A DNA stretch of 64,000 nt, taken from positions 2,852,001 through 2,916,000 of the forward strand of contig NZ_CP035806.1 in NCBI RefSeq assembly GCF_004208635.1, written 5' to 3'. Origin of the DNA: Leucobacter triazinivorans (GTDB lineage Bacteria > Actinomycetota > Actinomycetes > Actinomycetales > Microbacteriaceae). The notes under the pieces are model-generated. The model ran no database searches and had not been told where the DNA came from. It saw only the letters and a program-made list of their open reading frames with translations. The first letter of the stretch is position 1. Every line of letters begins with the position of its first letter. The translations under genes and the position numbers were made by a program. Shown piece by piece: positions 1 to 7,611 of the stretch.

Positions 1-697
1 CGGCTACGCCGTTGTCGCTCATCCGGGACGCCGAAGCGTCACGGTCTAAAGGGGTAATCGCCTTCCCCAGCACCGCGGCGAGCTGATCGTTTCGGCCGGT
101 GTCCTGGGAGTGAAACCGTGCCTGCACGAACTCGTCGCGCAGCGGCGAGCCAGGGGCAAATTGCGCGGCGTCGATCCGATAGCCGGCCTGCTCTGCGAGC
201 TGGGAGAAGAACACGAACTGCGTCCGCGTATTGCCCTCACGGAAGCTGTGTACGACATTCAGCTCCCCCCAGCTCTCCGCGAGCTCGTCGACGAACTTCG
301 CTTGCGGCAGTCCGCGCAGATAGTCCTTGCCGGCGAGTTTGGCGTACTCGGCCTCGGCGGCCGCCGTCAGGTGAGGACCGGCGCCGTAGTAGGCGTGCCC
401 GTCCTTTGTCATGAACTGCCCGGCCGGCGCCACCCGTTCTTGACCAGCCCACTCGTAGACATCCTGGAACACGTAAGCGTGGATCGCCTTCATGTGGTCG
501 TAGTCGAACTGGCCGGGAATCGGGTTGTCGTACAGCTCTTGAAGGCGCGTGTGCGCGTATGCCTCTTCCAACTGCCGGAGCTTGTCGGGGTCGGGTTCCC
601 CATACGGCTTGCCGGGTGCGGTGAACTTGTTCCTCAACACAGATGTACCTGGGATGAAGTAGTCATCCCAGGTACGAAAGGTGGTGCCGCGAGGCAT
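1..697 (-). CDS. Fic-family toxin (partial, C-terminus off window)
   Basis: Fic domain protein, an AMP- or NMP-transferase family that typically modifies a target-protein hydroxyl. The frame reads without a stop from the ATG at 697 to the window edge. A YEWAGQER segment lies near residue 81 and the Fic motif HSFREGNTRTQ at residues 150-160. The position after Gly-Asn is Thr instead of the common Gly; the catalytic His150 and the acidic Glu residue are kept. The start overlaps the stop of the upstream small ORF (TGATG), so the pair is translationally coupled as in VbhA/VbhT modules. The target is unknown. Family call is confident; activity is inferred. Confidence 0.85.
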   Translation of the reverse strand, partial: MPRGTTFRTWDDYFIPGTSVLRNKFTAPGKPYGEPDPDKLRQLEEAYAHTRLQELYDNPIPGQFDYDHMKAIHAYVFQDVYEWAGQERVAPAGQFMTKDGHAYYGAGPHLTAAAEAEYAKLAGKDYLRGLPQAKFVDELAESWGELNVVHSFREGNTRTQFVFFSQLAEQAGYRIDAAQFAPGSPLRDEFVQARFHSQDTGRNDQLAAVLGKAITPLDRDASASRMSDNGVA

Positions 698-894
698 CAG
701 CCCTGCACGTGGCGGCGGATCGCAGCGCGCGCCTCATCCCCCGTCAGCTCGTGGCGAGCGGCCCGCTCGACGATGGTGCGCAGCGCCGGGTCGATGACCT
801 CGTGGCCGGCCAGCGCGAGAGCTGCATCCGCGAACGCCAGGCGGTCCTCGGCAGTGGTCGATGCCGGCGGTGCGGCGATGAGCGTACGGACCAT
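697..894 (-). CDS. VbhA-like antitoxin of the Fic module
   Basis: A 65-residue helical protein directly upstream of the Fic gene. Its C-terminal half (ALRTIVERAARHELTGDEA, residues about 37-55) has the spacing seen in antitoxin VbhA-type proteins, which block the Fic active site with an inhibitory helix. A consensus S/T-x3-E-G/N inhibitory motif is not obvious; the nearest helix reads ALALAGHE. A GAGGGG ribosome-binding site lies five bases before the ATG. The stop shares one base with the Fic start. The call rests mainly on size, order and coupling. Confidence 0.7.
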   Translation of the reverse strand: MVRTLIAAPPASTTAEDRLAFADAALALAGHEVIDPALRTIVERAARHELTGDEARAAIRRHVQG

Positions 895-1110
895 GCTTGC
901 CCCTCTCGTGGCGTGCTTCGATTCTATCAGCTATGGGTCGAAAACGGTCGAATCAGGTTTCGGAACATGGGAGGTTTTGGCACGGAGTTTCGGCACGGCG
1001 TGTCGACGTCGACGAGCCGGGGTTGGCACTCGTCCCGAAATCGATCGATTTCGGGACGTCTAGGGAGCGTCGATCCCCGCGGTGTGGGTGGTATCGGACA
1101 GAATTGGTGC
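895..1110. promoter_or_regulatory. Divergent control region with 28-bp perfect palindrome
   Basis: This gap separates the leftward Fic module from the rightward restriction-modification genes. Positions 1031-1058 form a perfect 28-bp palindrome centred on ATCGAT, with arms reading CGTCCCGAAATCGA. A shorter palindrome, GTCGACGTCGAC, lies about 25 bases to its left. No controller gene is visible between the palindrome and the methyltransferase, so the binding factor is unknown. It could also act as an RNA hairpin in the methyltransferase leader. Confidence 0.55.
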
Positions 1111-2769
1111 GTGATCCTCGGCGCGCGCGACCCCTCCGACGGCGCCGAAGCTCGGAAGGCGCGCGGAGCGTTCTTTACTCCCCCTGCGATCGCTTCTTTC
1201 ATCGCCAACTGGGCGGTACGAGACGCGAGCGATCTGATCCTCGAGCCGTCCGCAGGCGATGCCGAGTTTCTTGCGCACGCGGTGTCGCGACTGCGCATGC
1301 TCGGCGTATCAACGCCGGTCGTACACGGTGTTGAGCTGCATGGGTGGAGCGCGGAATACGGAGCCAGACGAATCAGGGCGGCGGGCGGCGAGGTCGTCAT
1401 GACCGTGAGCGACTTCTTCGATACCCCTGCGAGCGGCCAGTACACCGCGGTCGTCGGCAATCCTCCGTACATCCGATTCCAAGACTTCACGGGCGAGGCG
1501 CGCACGAAGGCGCGTGCCGCGGCTCTCCGCGGAGGGGTCGCGCTCTCGGGACTGGCATCGTCGTGGGCGGCGTTCACCGTCCACGGCGCCCTCGGCCTGC
1601 GCGCTGGGGGCCGACTCGGCTACGTACTGCCTGCGGAACTGCTACACGCGAACTACGCCGCCCCCGTCCGTCGGTTCCTCTTCGAGAACTTTGCTCAGGT
1701 CGACCTTGTGCTGTTCGAGCAGCGAGTGTTCGAGGAGGCAGAGACAGAGGCCATTCTGCTCCTGGCCGACGGCTACGGCGGCTCGACCGACCATGCCCGC
1801 ATCCGCCAGGTGGCGAACGCGGCCTCGCTGGCCACCGACTTGCCCCCGATCGCCACCTGGACGCCCCCCGACCCCGCAGCGAAATGGTCAAGCTCGACAG
1901 TCACACCCGAAGCCCTGAAGATCTACGGAAAGCTGATCCTGAGCGGCCAATTCATGGCGATGCAGAACTGGGGCGAGACGTCGCTCGGGATGGTCACCGG
2001 CAACAACAAGTACTTCGCGCTGTCGCCCGCGCGAGTCGCTGAGCTCAAACTGCAGCCGAGCGACGTGGTGCGGCTCTCCCCTCCGGGCTCGAGCCATCTG
2101 CGCGGATTGGAGTTCTCAACCCGCGCGCACACGGAGCTCGGGAAAGCCGGTAAACGTACGATGCTGTTCCGCCCTGCGGACAAGCCGTCCACCGCCGCGA
2201 TGGCGTACATCGCGCAAGGCGAGGAAGAGTCGGTGCACGCGGCCTATAAGTGCCGCGTCCGCAGAGAGTGGTGGCGCGTTCCTCTCGTGAAAAAGGCCGA
2301 TCTGCTCCTGACCTACATGAACGCGGACACCCCAAGAATCACCACCAATACAGCCGGCGCTTTGCACCTGAACTCCGTCCACGGGGTCTACCTCACGCCG
2401 GAGCACCGAAGCATTGGCCGAGAGCTGCTGCCTCTTGCCGCACTGAACTCCGTCACGATGCTGGGCGCCGAGTTCACCGGCCGCGCGTACGGCGGCGGCA
2501 TGCTGAAGATGGAGCCGGGCGAAGCCGACCTGTGGGCGCTGCCCGATCCGTCGACGGTCGCCGCTGCACGTGACGCGCTACTCGCGATCCGCCCCGTCGT
2601 CGGCGGGAAGCTCCGCCGCGGACAAGTCCTCGAGGCCGCCAAGCTCGTCGACGACGTGTTGCTGGTTCGGACTCTCGGCATGCGCCGCCCGGACGTCGCG
2701 GAGATTCGCGCGGCACGCGCTGACCTCTCGAAGCGGCGAGAGTCGAGGAGCCGTCGTGGCAGCGATTGA
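1111..2769 (+). CDS. Type II-like adenine-specific DNA methyltransferase
   Basis: Probable N6-adenine DNA methyltransferase of a restriction-modification pair, 552 residues from the GTG at 1111. The SAM-binding motif I (LEPSAGDAEFL) is at about 44-54 and the catalytic motif IV NPPY at 117-120, giving the order of gamma-type enzymes. The region after residue 250 is the likely target-recognition part. The open frame extends upstream, but residue quality drops before the GTG, which is why this start was chosen. It has no strong ribosome-binding site. The gene overlaps the start of the downstream endonuclease, so the two are co-transcribed. The recognition sequence cannot be read from the protein. 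Confidence 0.85.
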   Translation: MILGARDPSDGAEARKARGAFFTPPAIASFIANWAVRDASDLILEPSAGDAEFLAHAVSRLRMLGVSTPVVHGVELHGWSAEYGARRIRAAGGEVVMTVSDFFDTPASGQYTAVVGNPPYIRFQDFTGEARTKARAAALRGGVALSGLASSWAAFTVHGALGLRAGGRLGYVLPAELLHANYAAPVRRFLFENFAQVDLVLFEQRVFEEAETEAILLLADGYGGSTDHARIRQVANAASLATDLPPIATWTPPDPAAKWSSSTVTPEALKIYGKLILSGQFMAMQNWGETSLGMVTGNNKYFALSPARVAELKLQPSDVVRLSPPGSSHLRGLEFSTRAHTELGKAGKRTMLFRPADKPSTAAMAYIAQGEEESVHAAYKCRVRREWWRVPLVKKADLLLTYMNADTPRITTNTAGALHLNSVHGVYLTPEHRSIGRELLPLAALNSVTMLGAEFTGRAYGGGMLKMEPGEADLWALPDPSTVAAARDALLAIRPVVGGKLRRGQVLEAAKLVDDVLLVRTLGMRRPDVAEIRAARADLSKRRESRSRRGSD

Positions 2770-3487
2770 CGATCGCCTGATCGCGGCTATCCGATCGTGC
2801 GGCTCAAAGCCCGCCGACACCGCTCCGCAGGCCACCAAGAAGAACTACAACGAAAAGCTATCGGCCGCGGTCGCCCTGGCCGTCGCCGCCGAGCTCCGTG
2901 CACGGGGCATGGACGGCGCTAGACCAACCGGACCCGGCGAAGCAGGGGTCAGCGGCGCGGAACGACGTCTGGCCGGCGGGATCGGCGCGAAGAAGGTCGA
3001 CGTGACCTGGGCCACCGAAGAATCCGGGCTCATCCTCGCCGTCAGCGTGAAGACGATCTTGTTCAAGGACGGCCAGACCAGGAACTACCAGAAGAATCTC
3101 ACCAATCGTCGAGCAGACCTCCTCAACGAAGCCGTCACCCTGCATCGCCGGTTCCCGTACGCCGTGCTTGCTGCACTGCTCATCTTCGATGCCGGAGCCG
3201 AGCACGACGGCACGGGTCGGCGAAAGTCGACCTTCATCAACGCTGGTCCACGCCTTCGGCTCTTCACTGGCCGGCAGGACCCTGCCGGCCGAGATGAGCA
3301 GTACGAGAAGTTCTACGTTCTCTTGGCCGATCTGAACGACACGATGCCATCCATCCGCGCATATGAAGCTAACGACCTTGCCACTGAGGTTCCGCTCTCC
3401 GAAGCGTTCGACACGCTCGTCGCGCTTATTGGAGAACGAAACTTCGACCTCTACGAAGGCCTCGACGGGACCGTCACCAAGGCCTGA
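2756..3487 (+). CDS. Restriction endonuclease partner (PD-(D/E)xK-like)
   Basis: A 243-residue protein starting at GTG 2756, inside the end of the methyltransferase and five bases after a GAGGAG ribosome-binding site. The core KKVDVTWATEESGLILAVSV followed by KT (residues 79-100) resembles a PD-(D/E)xK nuclease strand pair: Asp82, an acidic pair at 88-89 and Lys99. The residue two before the lysine is Ser, not Asp or Glu, so catalytic assignment is tentative. The following YQKNLTNRRADL block and position after a methyltransferase support a cognate endonuclease. The overlap would delay nuclease synthesis relative to methylase. Confidence 0.72.
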   Translation: MAAIDDRLIAAIRSCGSKPADTAPQATKKNYNEKLSAAVALAVAAELRARGMDGARPTGPGEAGVSGAERRLAGGIGAKKVDVTWATEESGLILAVSVKTILFKDGQTRNYQKNLTNRRADLLNEAVTLHRRFPYAVLAALLIFDAGAEHDGTGRRKSTFINAGPRLRLFTGRQDPAGRDEQYEKFYVLLADLNDTMPSIRAYEANDLATEVPLSEAFDTLVALIGERNFDLYEGLDGTVTKA

Positions 3488-3520
3488 GCTGCCCCGCGCC
3501 AGTGACACGTCGTCCCGCTC

Positions 3521-3820
3521 GTGTCGGGGGATGGCTTTACGGTCACCGACGTGGTGCAGCACTGGTCGCCTATGTCGCAGTTGCAGCGCTCCCCCGAGCT
3601 GGGGGTCTGGTATGTATTCGACAAGAGCCGGCGCATCGCGATCATTCGCTACGTGGAGGTCCGCGGCCGCCGACTGCTGCGCTCGGTGACCTTCGACCGC
3701 GACCCCGCCGAGCGGCAGCTCATCGGATACTTCCCGGAGGATGCGATGCGTCTCGCGGTCGAGTTCACCTGGTGGGAGTACATCAAGCACACCGGCCGGT
3801 CGACGAGCAACCGACGCTGA
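3521..3820 (+). CDS. Small hypothetical protein
   Basis: A 99-residue protein from a GTG start, 33 bases after the endonuclease and in the same direction, so probably the last gene of that operon. It has mixed polar and aromatic content (WYVFDKSRRIAIIRYVEVRG near residues 30-49) that looks like a small beta-rich domain; no signal peptide or membrane segment is visible. I do not recognise the family. The frame has normal high-GC codon use and no competing gene on the other strand. Confidence 0.55.
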   Translation: MSGDGFTVTDVVQHWSPMSQLQRSPELGVWYVFDKSRRIAIIRYVEVRGRRLLRSVTFDRDPAERQLIGYFPEDAMRLAVEFTWWEYIKHTGRSTSNRR

Positions 3821-3827
3821 GGCAGGC

Positions 3828-4210
3828 CTAGGCCGACTCGGGCGGCGGATCGGTCCGCACGTCCTCGGGCAGGTCCGTCGCGATCGCACCCGTGCGCAGG
3901 TCGCCGTAGTAGGTCACCGCCTGCTCGGCCTCCGAGCTGGTGCCGTACACGGGCGACACGATGACAAGGAAATCGCGATCGGCGCCGGCTCCTCGCTCGG
4001 AATCTCGTCGACAAGGCAATCCCGGTAGACGTGGCCGCTGTAGTAGCCCTCTCGCCCGTCAGCATCCTTGCGCCACAGCTTGTCGGAGTCCTTCTGCAGA
4101 AGCAGGGCGTTCGCCAACGACAGCGTGATACCGAACTCCACGCCTGGGTGCGCCGCCTGGGCGGTATCGAGCACTTGGTCGACGAGCTGCTGCACGGTCA
4201 CGCCGGTCAT
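3828..4210 (-). pseudogene. Frameshifted hypothetical gene downstream of parAB
   Basis: The ATG at 4210 starts a frame (MTGVTVQQLVDQVLDTA) that reads well to about position 3985 and then degenerates. A second frame picks up coding-like sequence (DFLVIVSPVYGTSSEAEQAV) and ends at 3828. The switch falls near the run GATCGCGATTTCC on the coding strand and needs one extra base to restore a single frame. It is therefore either a disrupted gene or a sequencing error. The start overlaps the stop of the preceding gene (ATGA), placing it last in the parA-parB operon. Function unknown. Confidence 0.6.
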
Positions 4211-4683
4211 GCGGAGATCTCCGTTTCGTCGGTGACGTCGGCCGTCTCGATCGAGTCGCGATCGGCGTCGTAGATGAGCCACGTCCGGTCGTTCCACTGG
4301 TTGCGGTAGACGATCCCGCGAGGCGTCAGGGAGTGCCAGACGGCGCCGGGGTTGTACTCGGCGACCCACTCGGCCGCGAGCTGGTCGGCTGCGGCGCGAT
4401 CCTCGGCCGTGCCGCTCTCGGTGGAGCGAACGTGCGCGGCCCACACGGGACGGGCGGCGGTCAGCTTGCGCTCATCCCGACGCAGCTCCTCGATGAGGGC
4501 GGGCAGGCACCCGCACTCGTCCGTGGCGTCGTGGTGGTAGCCGATACAGCGGTCGTCGGTGCATCCGCACTCGTCGCCGCGCCAATCCTTCGCTGACTCG
4601 TACCCGTGGCGTTTCGCCCACTGACCGGGGGTGATCCCCGCCCATCGCAGCGTCTCTCGCGCTTCGTGGTTGAGCTGCGTCAT
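4207..4683 (-). CDS. Hypothetical protein in the parAB operon
   Basis: A 158-residue protein. ATG 4683 is preferred over GTG 4689 because a GGGGGAG ribosome-binding site sits at the right distance. It contains a Cys-rich patch (DECGCTDDRC near residue 36 and a second CGC near 55) that could bind a metal. The segment TAEDRAAADQLAAEWV resembles TAEDRAAADRLW in the protein at 6720-7136, so the two share a small domain. It overlaps the next gene by four bases and follows the ParB-like gene by two bases. Function unknown; it belongs to the plasmid-maintenance operon by position. Confidence 0.65.
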   Translation of the reverse strand: MTQLNHEARETLRWAGITPGQWAKRHGYESAKDWRGDECGCTDDRCIGYHHDATDECGCLPALIEELRRDERKLTAARPVWAAHVRSTESGTAEDRAAADQLAAEWVAEYNPGAVWHSLTPRGIVYRNQWNDRTWLIYDADRDSIETADVTDETEISA

Positions 4684-4685
4684 GG

Positions 4686-5084
4686 TCACTCCCCCATCGG
4701 TCTGCCCTGGGGCAGTTCTCGAGCCCCCACGGGCGGAAACGGCTTGCCGCCGTTGTACTGGCGCTCTAGCCGCTCGACTTCCTTCATAGCGGCCCCGCTG
4801 AGGAACTGCGAGAGGCTGCGCACGCCTTCGTAGGGGATGGTGTGCATGATCGCGCCACGGATGCGGTCAGTGTCCTCCTGCTCCTGGTAGAACGACACCT
4901 TGGGCGGGTACTTGCTGCGCTTCTTCGGTGCGGCCGCCTGCGGCTCTGTGGCGCTCTCTGCAGGCGTGGCCGGTGCGACAGGCGCGGGAGCGGCTGCGGG
5001 AGGCTCCTGCGGCGTCTCAGCGGCCGGTGCGATGGGGTTCCGCCCGCTGAGGGTGGAGCGTTTGCGTTCGGGTCGGGCGCTCAT
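4686..5084 (-). CDS. ParB-like small centromere-binding partner
   Basis: A 132-residue protein whose ATG overlaps the ParA stop (ATGA). The N-terminal 75 residues are a Pro/Ala-rich, basic linker (AAETPQEPPAAAPAPVAP). The C-terminal part (KYPPKVSFYQEQEDTDRIRG, then an alpha-helical stretch ending in LSGAAMKEVERLE) has the strand-helix-helix pattern of ribbon-helix-helix partners used with small ParA proteins in actinobacterial plasmids. Such proteins bind centromere repeats and often repress their own operon. It is one candidate for binding the AGTACT sites nearby. The fold is inferred by pattern. Confidence 0.65.
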   Translation of the reverse strand: MSARPERKRSTLSGRNPIAPAAETPQEPPAAAPAPVAPATPAESATEPQAAAPKKRSKYPPKVSFYQEQEDTDRIRGAIMHTIPYEGVRSLSQFLSGAAMKEVERLERQYNGGKPFPPVGARELPQGRPMGE

Positions 5085-5878
5085 GCGCGTACTCCTTCGA
5101 GGGTGGTCAGGTGGCCGCTGTAGAGGCCGCTGAGGGCGGTTGCTTCGGCGCTCCCCCACTCGTCGAGGCCCTTGGATGCTTCGACGGCATCCGCGATCAC
5201 GACGCGCTTGGGAACCGGCGGGGTGAGCACGCGCAGTCCGCGTGCCTCGGCCGCCTCGGTGAGGTCGTCGAGCCAGGCGCGGCCGCTGACGGTGTTCTCC
5301 TCGTGCTGGTTGATGAGGATGCCGGCGACGTCGAGCTGCGCGTTGTAGTGCTCGCGCACGAGCGCGATCGTGTCGAGGAGCTGCGTCAGGCCGTTGGCGC
5401 TCCACAGCTTCGAGTGCGTCACGACCACTACCCCGTCCGCGGCCGTCAGGCCGTTGCTGGTGAGCTGGTCAAGGCTCGGCGCGCAGTCGATGAGGATCAG
5501 GTCATAGTCGTCTGCAACCTCGCGCAGCGCGGCGCGTAGGCGGCTCTCTCGGCCCGCTCCGGCGATCACGAGTTCATCGCGCACACTGCCGAGCTCGACG
5601 CCCGACGTCGGCACGAGGTCGAGGCCGGGCCACAGTCCCGGCACGATGACGTCGCGCAGCGTCTCGTCGGCGTGCTTGCTCAGCGCATCGGCTAGGCCGG
5701 GCTGATCTTCCTCGACGGTTTCGGCTGCGATCGACGTCGTGAGGTTTCCCTGCGGGTCGAGGTCGACGGCGAGCACGCTACGCCCAGCCAGCACCGCGGC
5801 GCGGGCCAGGTGGAATGTCGTCGTGCTCTTGCCGACGCCGCCCTTCTGATTGCAGAGGGCGAGGATTCGAGCGGTCAC
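5081..5878 (-). CDS. parA: ParA-family partition ATPase
   Basis: Partition ATPase of Walker type, 265 residues. The deviant Walker A KGGVGKST is at residues 12-19, the A' motif (VLAVDLDPQGN) near 40-50 and Walker B (LILIDCAP) near 135. GTG 5878 is chosen because AAAGG lies eight bases upstream; an in-frame ATG at 5893 would place that site inside the gene. It lacks a DNA-binding N-terminal extension, so repression is probably done by the ParB-like partner. An AGTACT palindrome sits 29 bases before the start. Its presence, with Rep and SSB, marks the region as plasmid-derived. Confidence 0.92.
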   Translation of the reverse strand: MTARILALCNQKGGVGKSTTTFHLARAAVLAGRSVLAVDLDPQGNLTTSIAAETVEEDQPGLADALSKHADETLRDVIVPGLWPGLDLVPTSGVELGSVRDELVIAGAGRESRLRAALREVADDYDLILIDCAPSLDQLTSNGLTAADGVVVVTHSKLWSANGLTQLLDTIALVREHYNAQLDVAGILINQHEENTVSGRAWLDDLTEAAEARGLRVLTPPVPKRVVIADAVEASKGLDEWGSAEATALSGLYSGHLTTLEGVRA

Positions 5879-5906
5879 GGTGTCACCTTTCATGTGTAAC
5901 GGCAAT

Positions 5907-5912
5907 AGTACT
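5907..5912. promoter_or_regulatory. AGTACT operator-like site before parA
   Basis: Core AGTACT within CAATAGTACTGTTA, 29 bases upstream of the parA start. This is one of nine copies of the same near-palindrome between 5.9 and 9.6 kb. Confidence 0.65.
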
Positions 5913-5957
5913 GTTAGGGGTGCGCCCCACGGTGGAGGCGCACCCCTGAGTGCGGGA

Positions 5958-6344
5958 TCAGAACGGGGTGTCGTCGCCCTGGTCGGCGGTCGAGGGCTTG
6001 CCGACCACGCGGACGCTCTGCCCGCGCAGGCTCACCGCGATTTCGTCGGCTCGGACCTCGTGCTGCAAGCGGCTCCCCTGGTCGCCCTTGTACTCGGTGA
6101 CGCGGTAGCGGCCGGAGAACGTGACGCGGATGTTCCCCGACTCCTCGGCCGCCTCGACGAGGTTCTGCGCCTGGTTGCCGCTCACGGCGACGTCGTAGGC
6201 GACGGTGGGGCCGTCGGTGTAGCTGCCGTCCTCCTGGCGGATGCGATCGCTGACGAGGACGCGGGCGTAGGTGTACGGGCCGTTGTCCCCTTCGCGGAGG
6301 GTGGGCGTTGCGGCGAGGTTGCCGGTGCGGGTGATGTAGCTCAT
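5958..6344 (-). CDS. ssb: Single-stranded DNA-binding protein
   Basis: A 128-residue OB-fold SSB with the usual start (MSYITRTGNLAATPTLRE) and an acidic C-terminal tip ending DDTPF, a variant of the DDDIPF tail that recruits replication proteins. The linker between fold and tip is very short, as in plasmid-borne SSBs compared with chromosomal ones of 150-200 residues. It binds ssDNA during plasmid replication or transfer. It stands alone after parA with its own AGTACT site 37 bases before the start. Confidence 0.9.
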   Translation of the reverse strand: MSYITRTGNLAATPTLREGDNGPYTYARVLVSDRIRQEDGSYTDGPTVAYDVAVSGNQAQNLVEAAEESGNIRVTFSGRYRVTEYKGDQGSRLQHEVRADEIAVSLRGQSVRVVGKPSTADQGDDTPF

Positions 6345-6380
6345 GGTGTGCTCCTTCGGTTTCGTCCCGGTAGTGGGAAC

Positions 6381-6386
6381 AGTACT
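6381..6386. promoter_or_regulatory. AGTACT operator-like site before ssb
   Basis: Core AGTACT within GGGAACAGTACTATTAGC, 37 bases upstream of the ssb start codon. The GGGAACAGTACT half matches the twin sites at 7729 and 7765. Confidence 0.65.
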
Positions 6387-6416
6387 ATTAGCGGGAATGG
6401 GGTTACAAGGGGATAG

Positions 6417-6650
6417 CTAAGGGCGCTCGACCTCCAATCGCCGGCCATCCATCTGCGCCGGGTACAGCACGTGCTCGACGTCGCTGGTCGGGTGGGGGTT
6501 CACGAGACGCACGCCCTGAACACTCCCCGCTCCGATGTAGCCGAGACGCTGCGCGACGACTCGCGCCGGGCGGTAGGGCCGGCCATCCCAGCTCAGGATG
6601 CGGTCGCCCGCCTGGAGGTCGGCCAGCTTGGTGATGATGAGGTTCTGCAT
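6417..6650 (-). CDS. Small hypothetical protein
   Basis: A 77-residue protein (MQNLIITKLADLQAGDRILS at the N-terminus) with a compact beta-strand-rich pattern resembling a small SH3-like or Hint-like barrel, but I do not recognise a family. No membrane segment or signal peptide. It sits between ssb and another unknown gene, all leftward, and has its own AGTACT palindrome 47 bases upstream, the longest perfect copy in the set. Role in plasmid maintenance is inferred from location only. Confidence 0.55.
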   Translation of the reverse strand: MQNLIITKLADLQAGDRILSWDGRPYRPARVVAQRLGYIGAGSVQGVRLVNPHPTSDVEHVLYPAQMDGRRLEVERP

Positions 6651-6696
6651 GTCGTGTCCTGGTTCCGTATCGTCTCTAGTTCCGTGTAACTCTAAT

Positions 6697-6702
6697 AGTA
6701 CT
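6697..6702. promoter_or_regulatory. AGTACT site inside a 28-bp perfect palindrome
   Basis: The core sits at the centre of a perfect 28-bp palindrome at 6686-6713, whose inner part reads CTAATAGTACTATTAG. It is the best-formed copy of the repeated site. Confidence 0.7.
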
Positions 6703-6719
6703 ATTAGAGTTACTGATGG

Positions 6720-7136
6720 TCAAGCCTTTCGGGCTTCTCCGGCCAGCAGCTCTCCGACCGTTTCGGCCAGCAGCCACAGGCGATCGGCTGCCGCGCGATC
6801 CTCGGCGGTGTAGTCGCGATAGGCGGCCTGGTGCTCGAAGTCCTCACGGCCGCGCCGGGCCATGCTCAGCAGCATGTCGATTCCCTCGCACAGCTCGCGG
6901 TCGACTGGAACAACCCGCCCGCCGCCGTCGACGACGAGGCTCAGCGGTTCGCCCATCCCGTGCACGTGCATGGCGTAGCCGTCGCCCTCGCGCTCGACGT
7001 AGGCCGTCAGGATCGTTCGCGACTCCTCGTCGTCGAAGTCCACGCGCCCGTAGCTGTCGGGGTCGTCCCCGAGCGGCCAGAGCTGCGGCTCCAAGCGGGT
7101 GCCACGGTCATACGGGGTCAGGTTGCGGTCGGTCAT
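6720..7136 (-). CDS. Hypothetical protein
   Basis: A 138-residue acidic protein. ATG 7136 is chosen because AGGAGG lies five bases before it; the open frame extends to 7247 but that part overlaps the AGTACT site and lacks coding character. The C-terminal segment YTAEDRAAADRLWLLAETV matches a motif in the protein at 4207-4683, suggesting a shared helical domain in this element. No membrane segments. Family not recognised; expression is probably controlled by the AGTACT site 22 bases upstream. Confidence 0.6.
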   Translation of the reverse strand: MTDRNLTPYDRGTRLEPQLWPLGDDPDSYGRVDFDDEESRTILTAYVEREGDGYAMHVHGMGEPLSLVVDGGGRVVPVDRELCEGIDMLLSMARRGREDFEHQAAYRDYTAEDRAAADRLWLLAETVGELLAGEARKA

Positions 7137-7157
7137 GATTCCTCCTGTAACGGGATT

Positions 7158-7163
7158 AGTACT
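7158..7163. promoter_or_regulatory. AGTACT operator-like site
   Basis: TAACGGGATTAGTACTATTT, 22 bases upstream of the gene at 6720-7136. On the coding strand it runs straight into the ribosome-binding site. Confidence 0.65.
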
Positions 7164-7179
7164 ATTTGGGGTAGTGGGG

Positions 7180-7428
7180 TCAGGCTGCGAAGTGAGCGGC
7201 GACGCGCTCGATCTGGTCGGGTCGGAGGTCGCACCAGTGATCGTCATCGTCGACCACGACGACGGGGGCCACGGTGTAGCCCAGTTCCTCGGTCACGTAC
7301 TCGCGCGCTTCGGGGTGCTCGGTGATGTTGACCTCGACGTACGGGATGCCCTTGCTGTCCAGCATCATCTTCGTCATCCGGCACTTCCCACACTGGGGAC
7401 CGGTCATGTAGACGGTTAGCGCTTCCAT
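7180..7428 (-). CDS. NrdH-like glutaredoxin/redoxin
   Basis: A small thiol-disulfide redoxin of 82 residues with a thioredoxin fold. The redox motif CGKC is at residues 12-15, preceded by VYMTGPQ; the cis-Pro region reads VAPVVVVDDDD near 51-61. NrdH proteins reduce class Ib ribonucleotide reductase; no nrd genes are in the window, so the partner is unknown. ATG 7428 is chosen for the AGGA site seven bases upstream. It is the only gene in this block without an AGTACT site close to its start. Confidence 0.82.
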   Translation of the reverse strand: MEALTVYMTGPQCGKCRMTKMMLDSKGIPYVEVNITEHPEAREYVTEELGYTVAPVVVVDDDDHWCDLRPDQIERVAAHFAA

Positions 7429-7452
7429 TTCGTGATCCTCCCACCCCACTCG

Positions 7453-7611
7453 TTTTTTTGCCGTGAAGGCGACTTGTCGCCGCTAGGGAGAGCCGGCCGG
7501 AGTGCCAGTGACCGTGGAATACCGGACTGAGCGAAGCGAGGGAGGATATGCCGCGAAAGCACTGGCGCGCAGGTTGGCCGACCGTATGCTGCCGAAGGCT
7601 TCACGGCAAAA
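7453..7611. repeat. Structured element A with 13-bp terminal inverted repeats
   Basis: The element begins TTTTGCCGTGAAG (7456-7468) and ends with the reverse complement CTTCACGGCAAAA (7599-7611). Inside are a short hairpin GGCGACTTGTCGCC, the block GCCGCTAGGGAG, and GGTTGGCCGACCGTATGCTG just before the right end. A second copy lies at 9613-9809 with the same ends and same internal blocks but a different middle. No gene is supported in 7429-7777; the gap holds this element and two AGTACT sites. Confidence 0.7.

Noticed and set aside
46..452. Short minus-strand frames at the window start
   Set aside because: They are alternative-frame shadows. The real minus-strand frame is the open-ended Fic gene.
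709..1110. N-terminal extension of the methyltransferase to 686 residues
   Set aside because: It would overlap the antitoxin gene on the other strand and the palindrome, and its residues are not coding-like.
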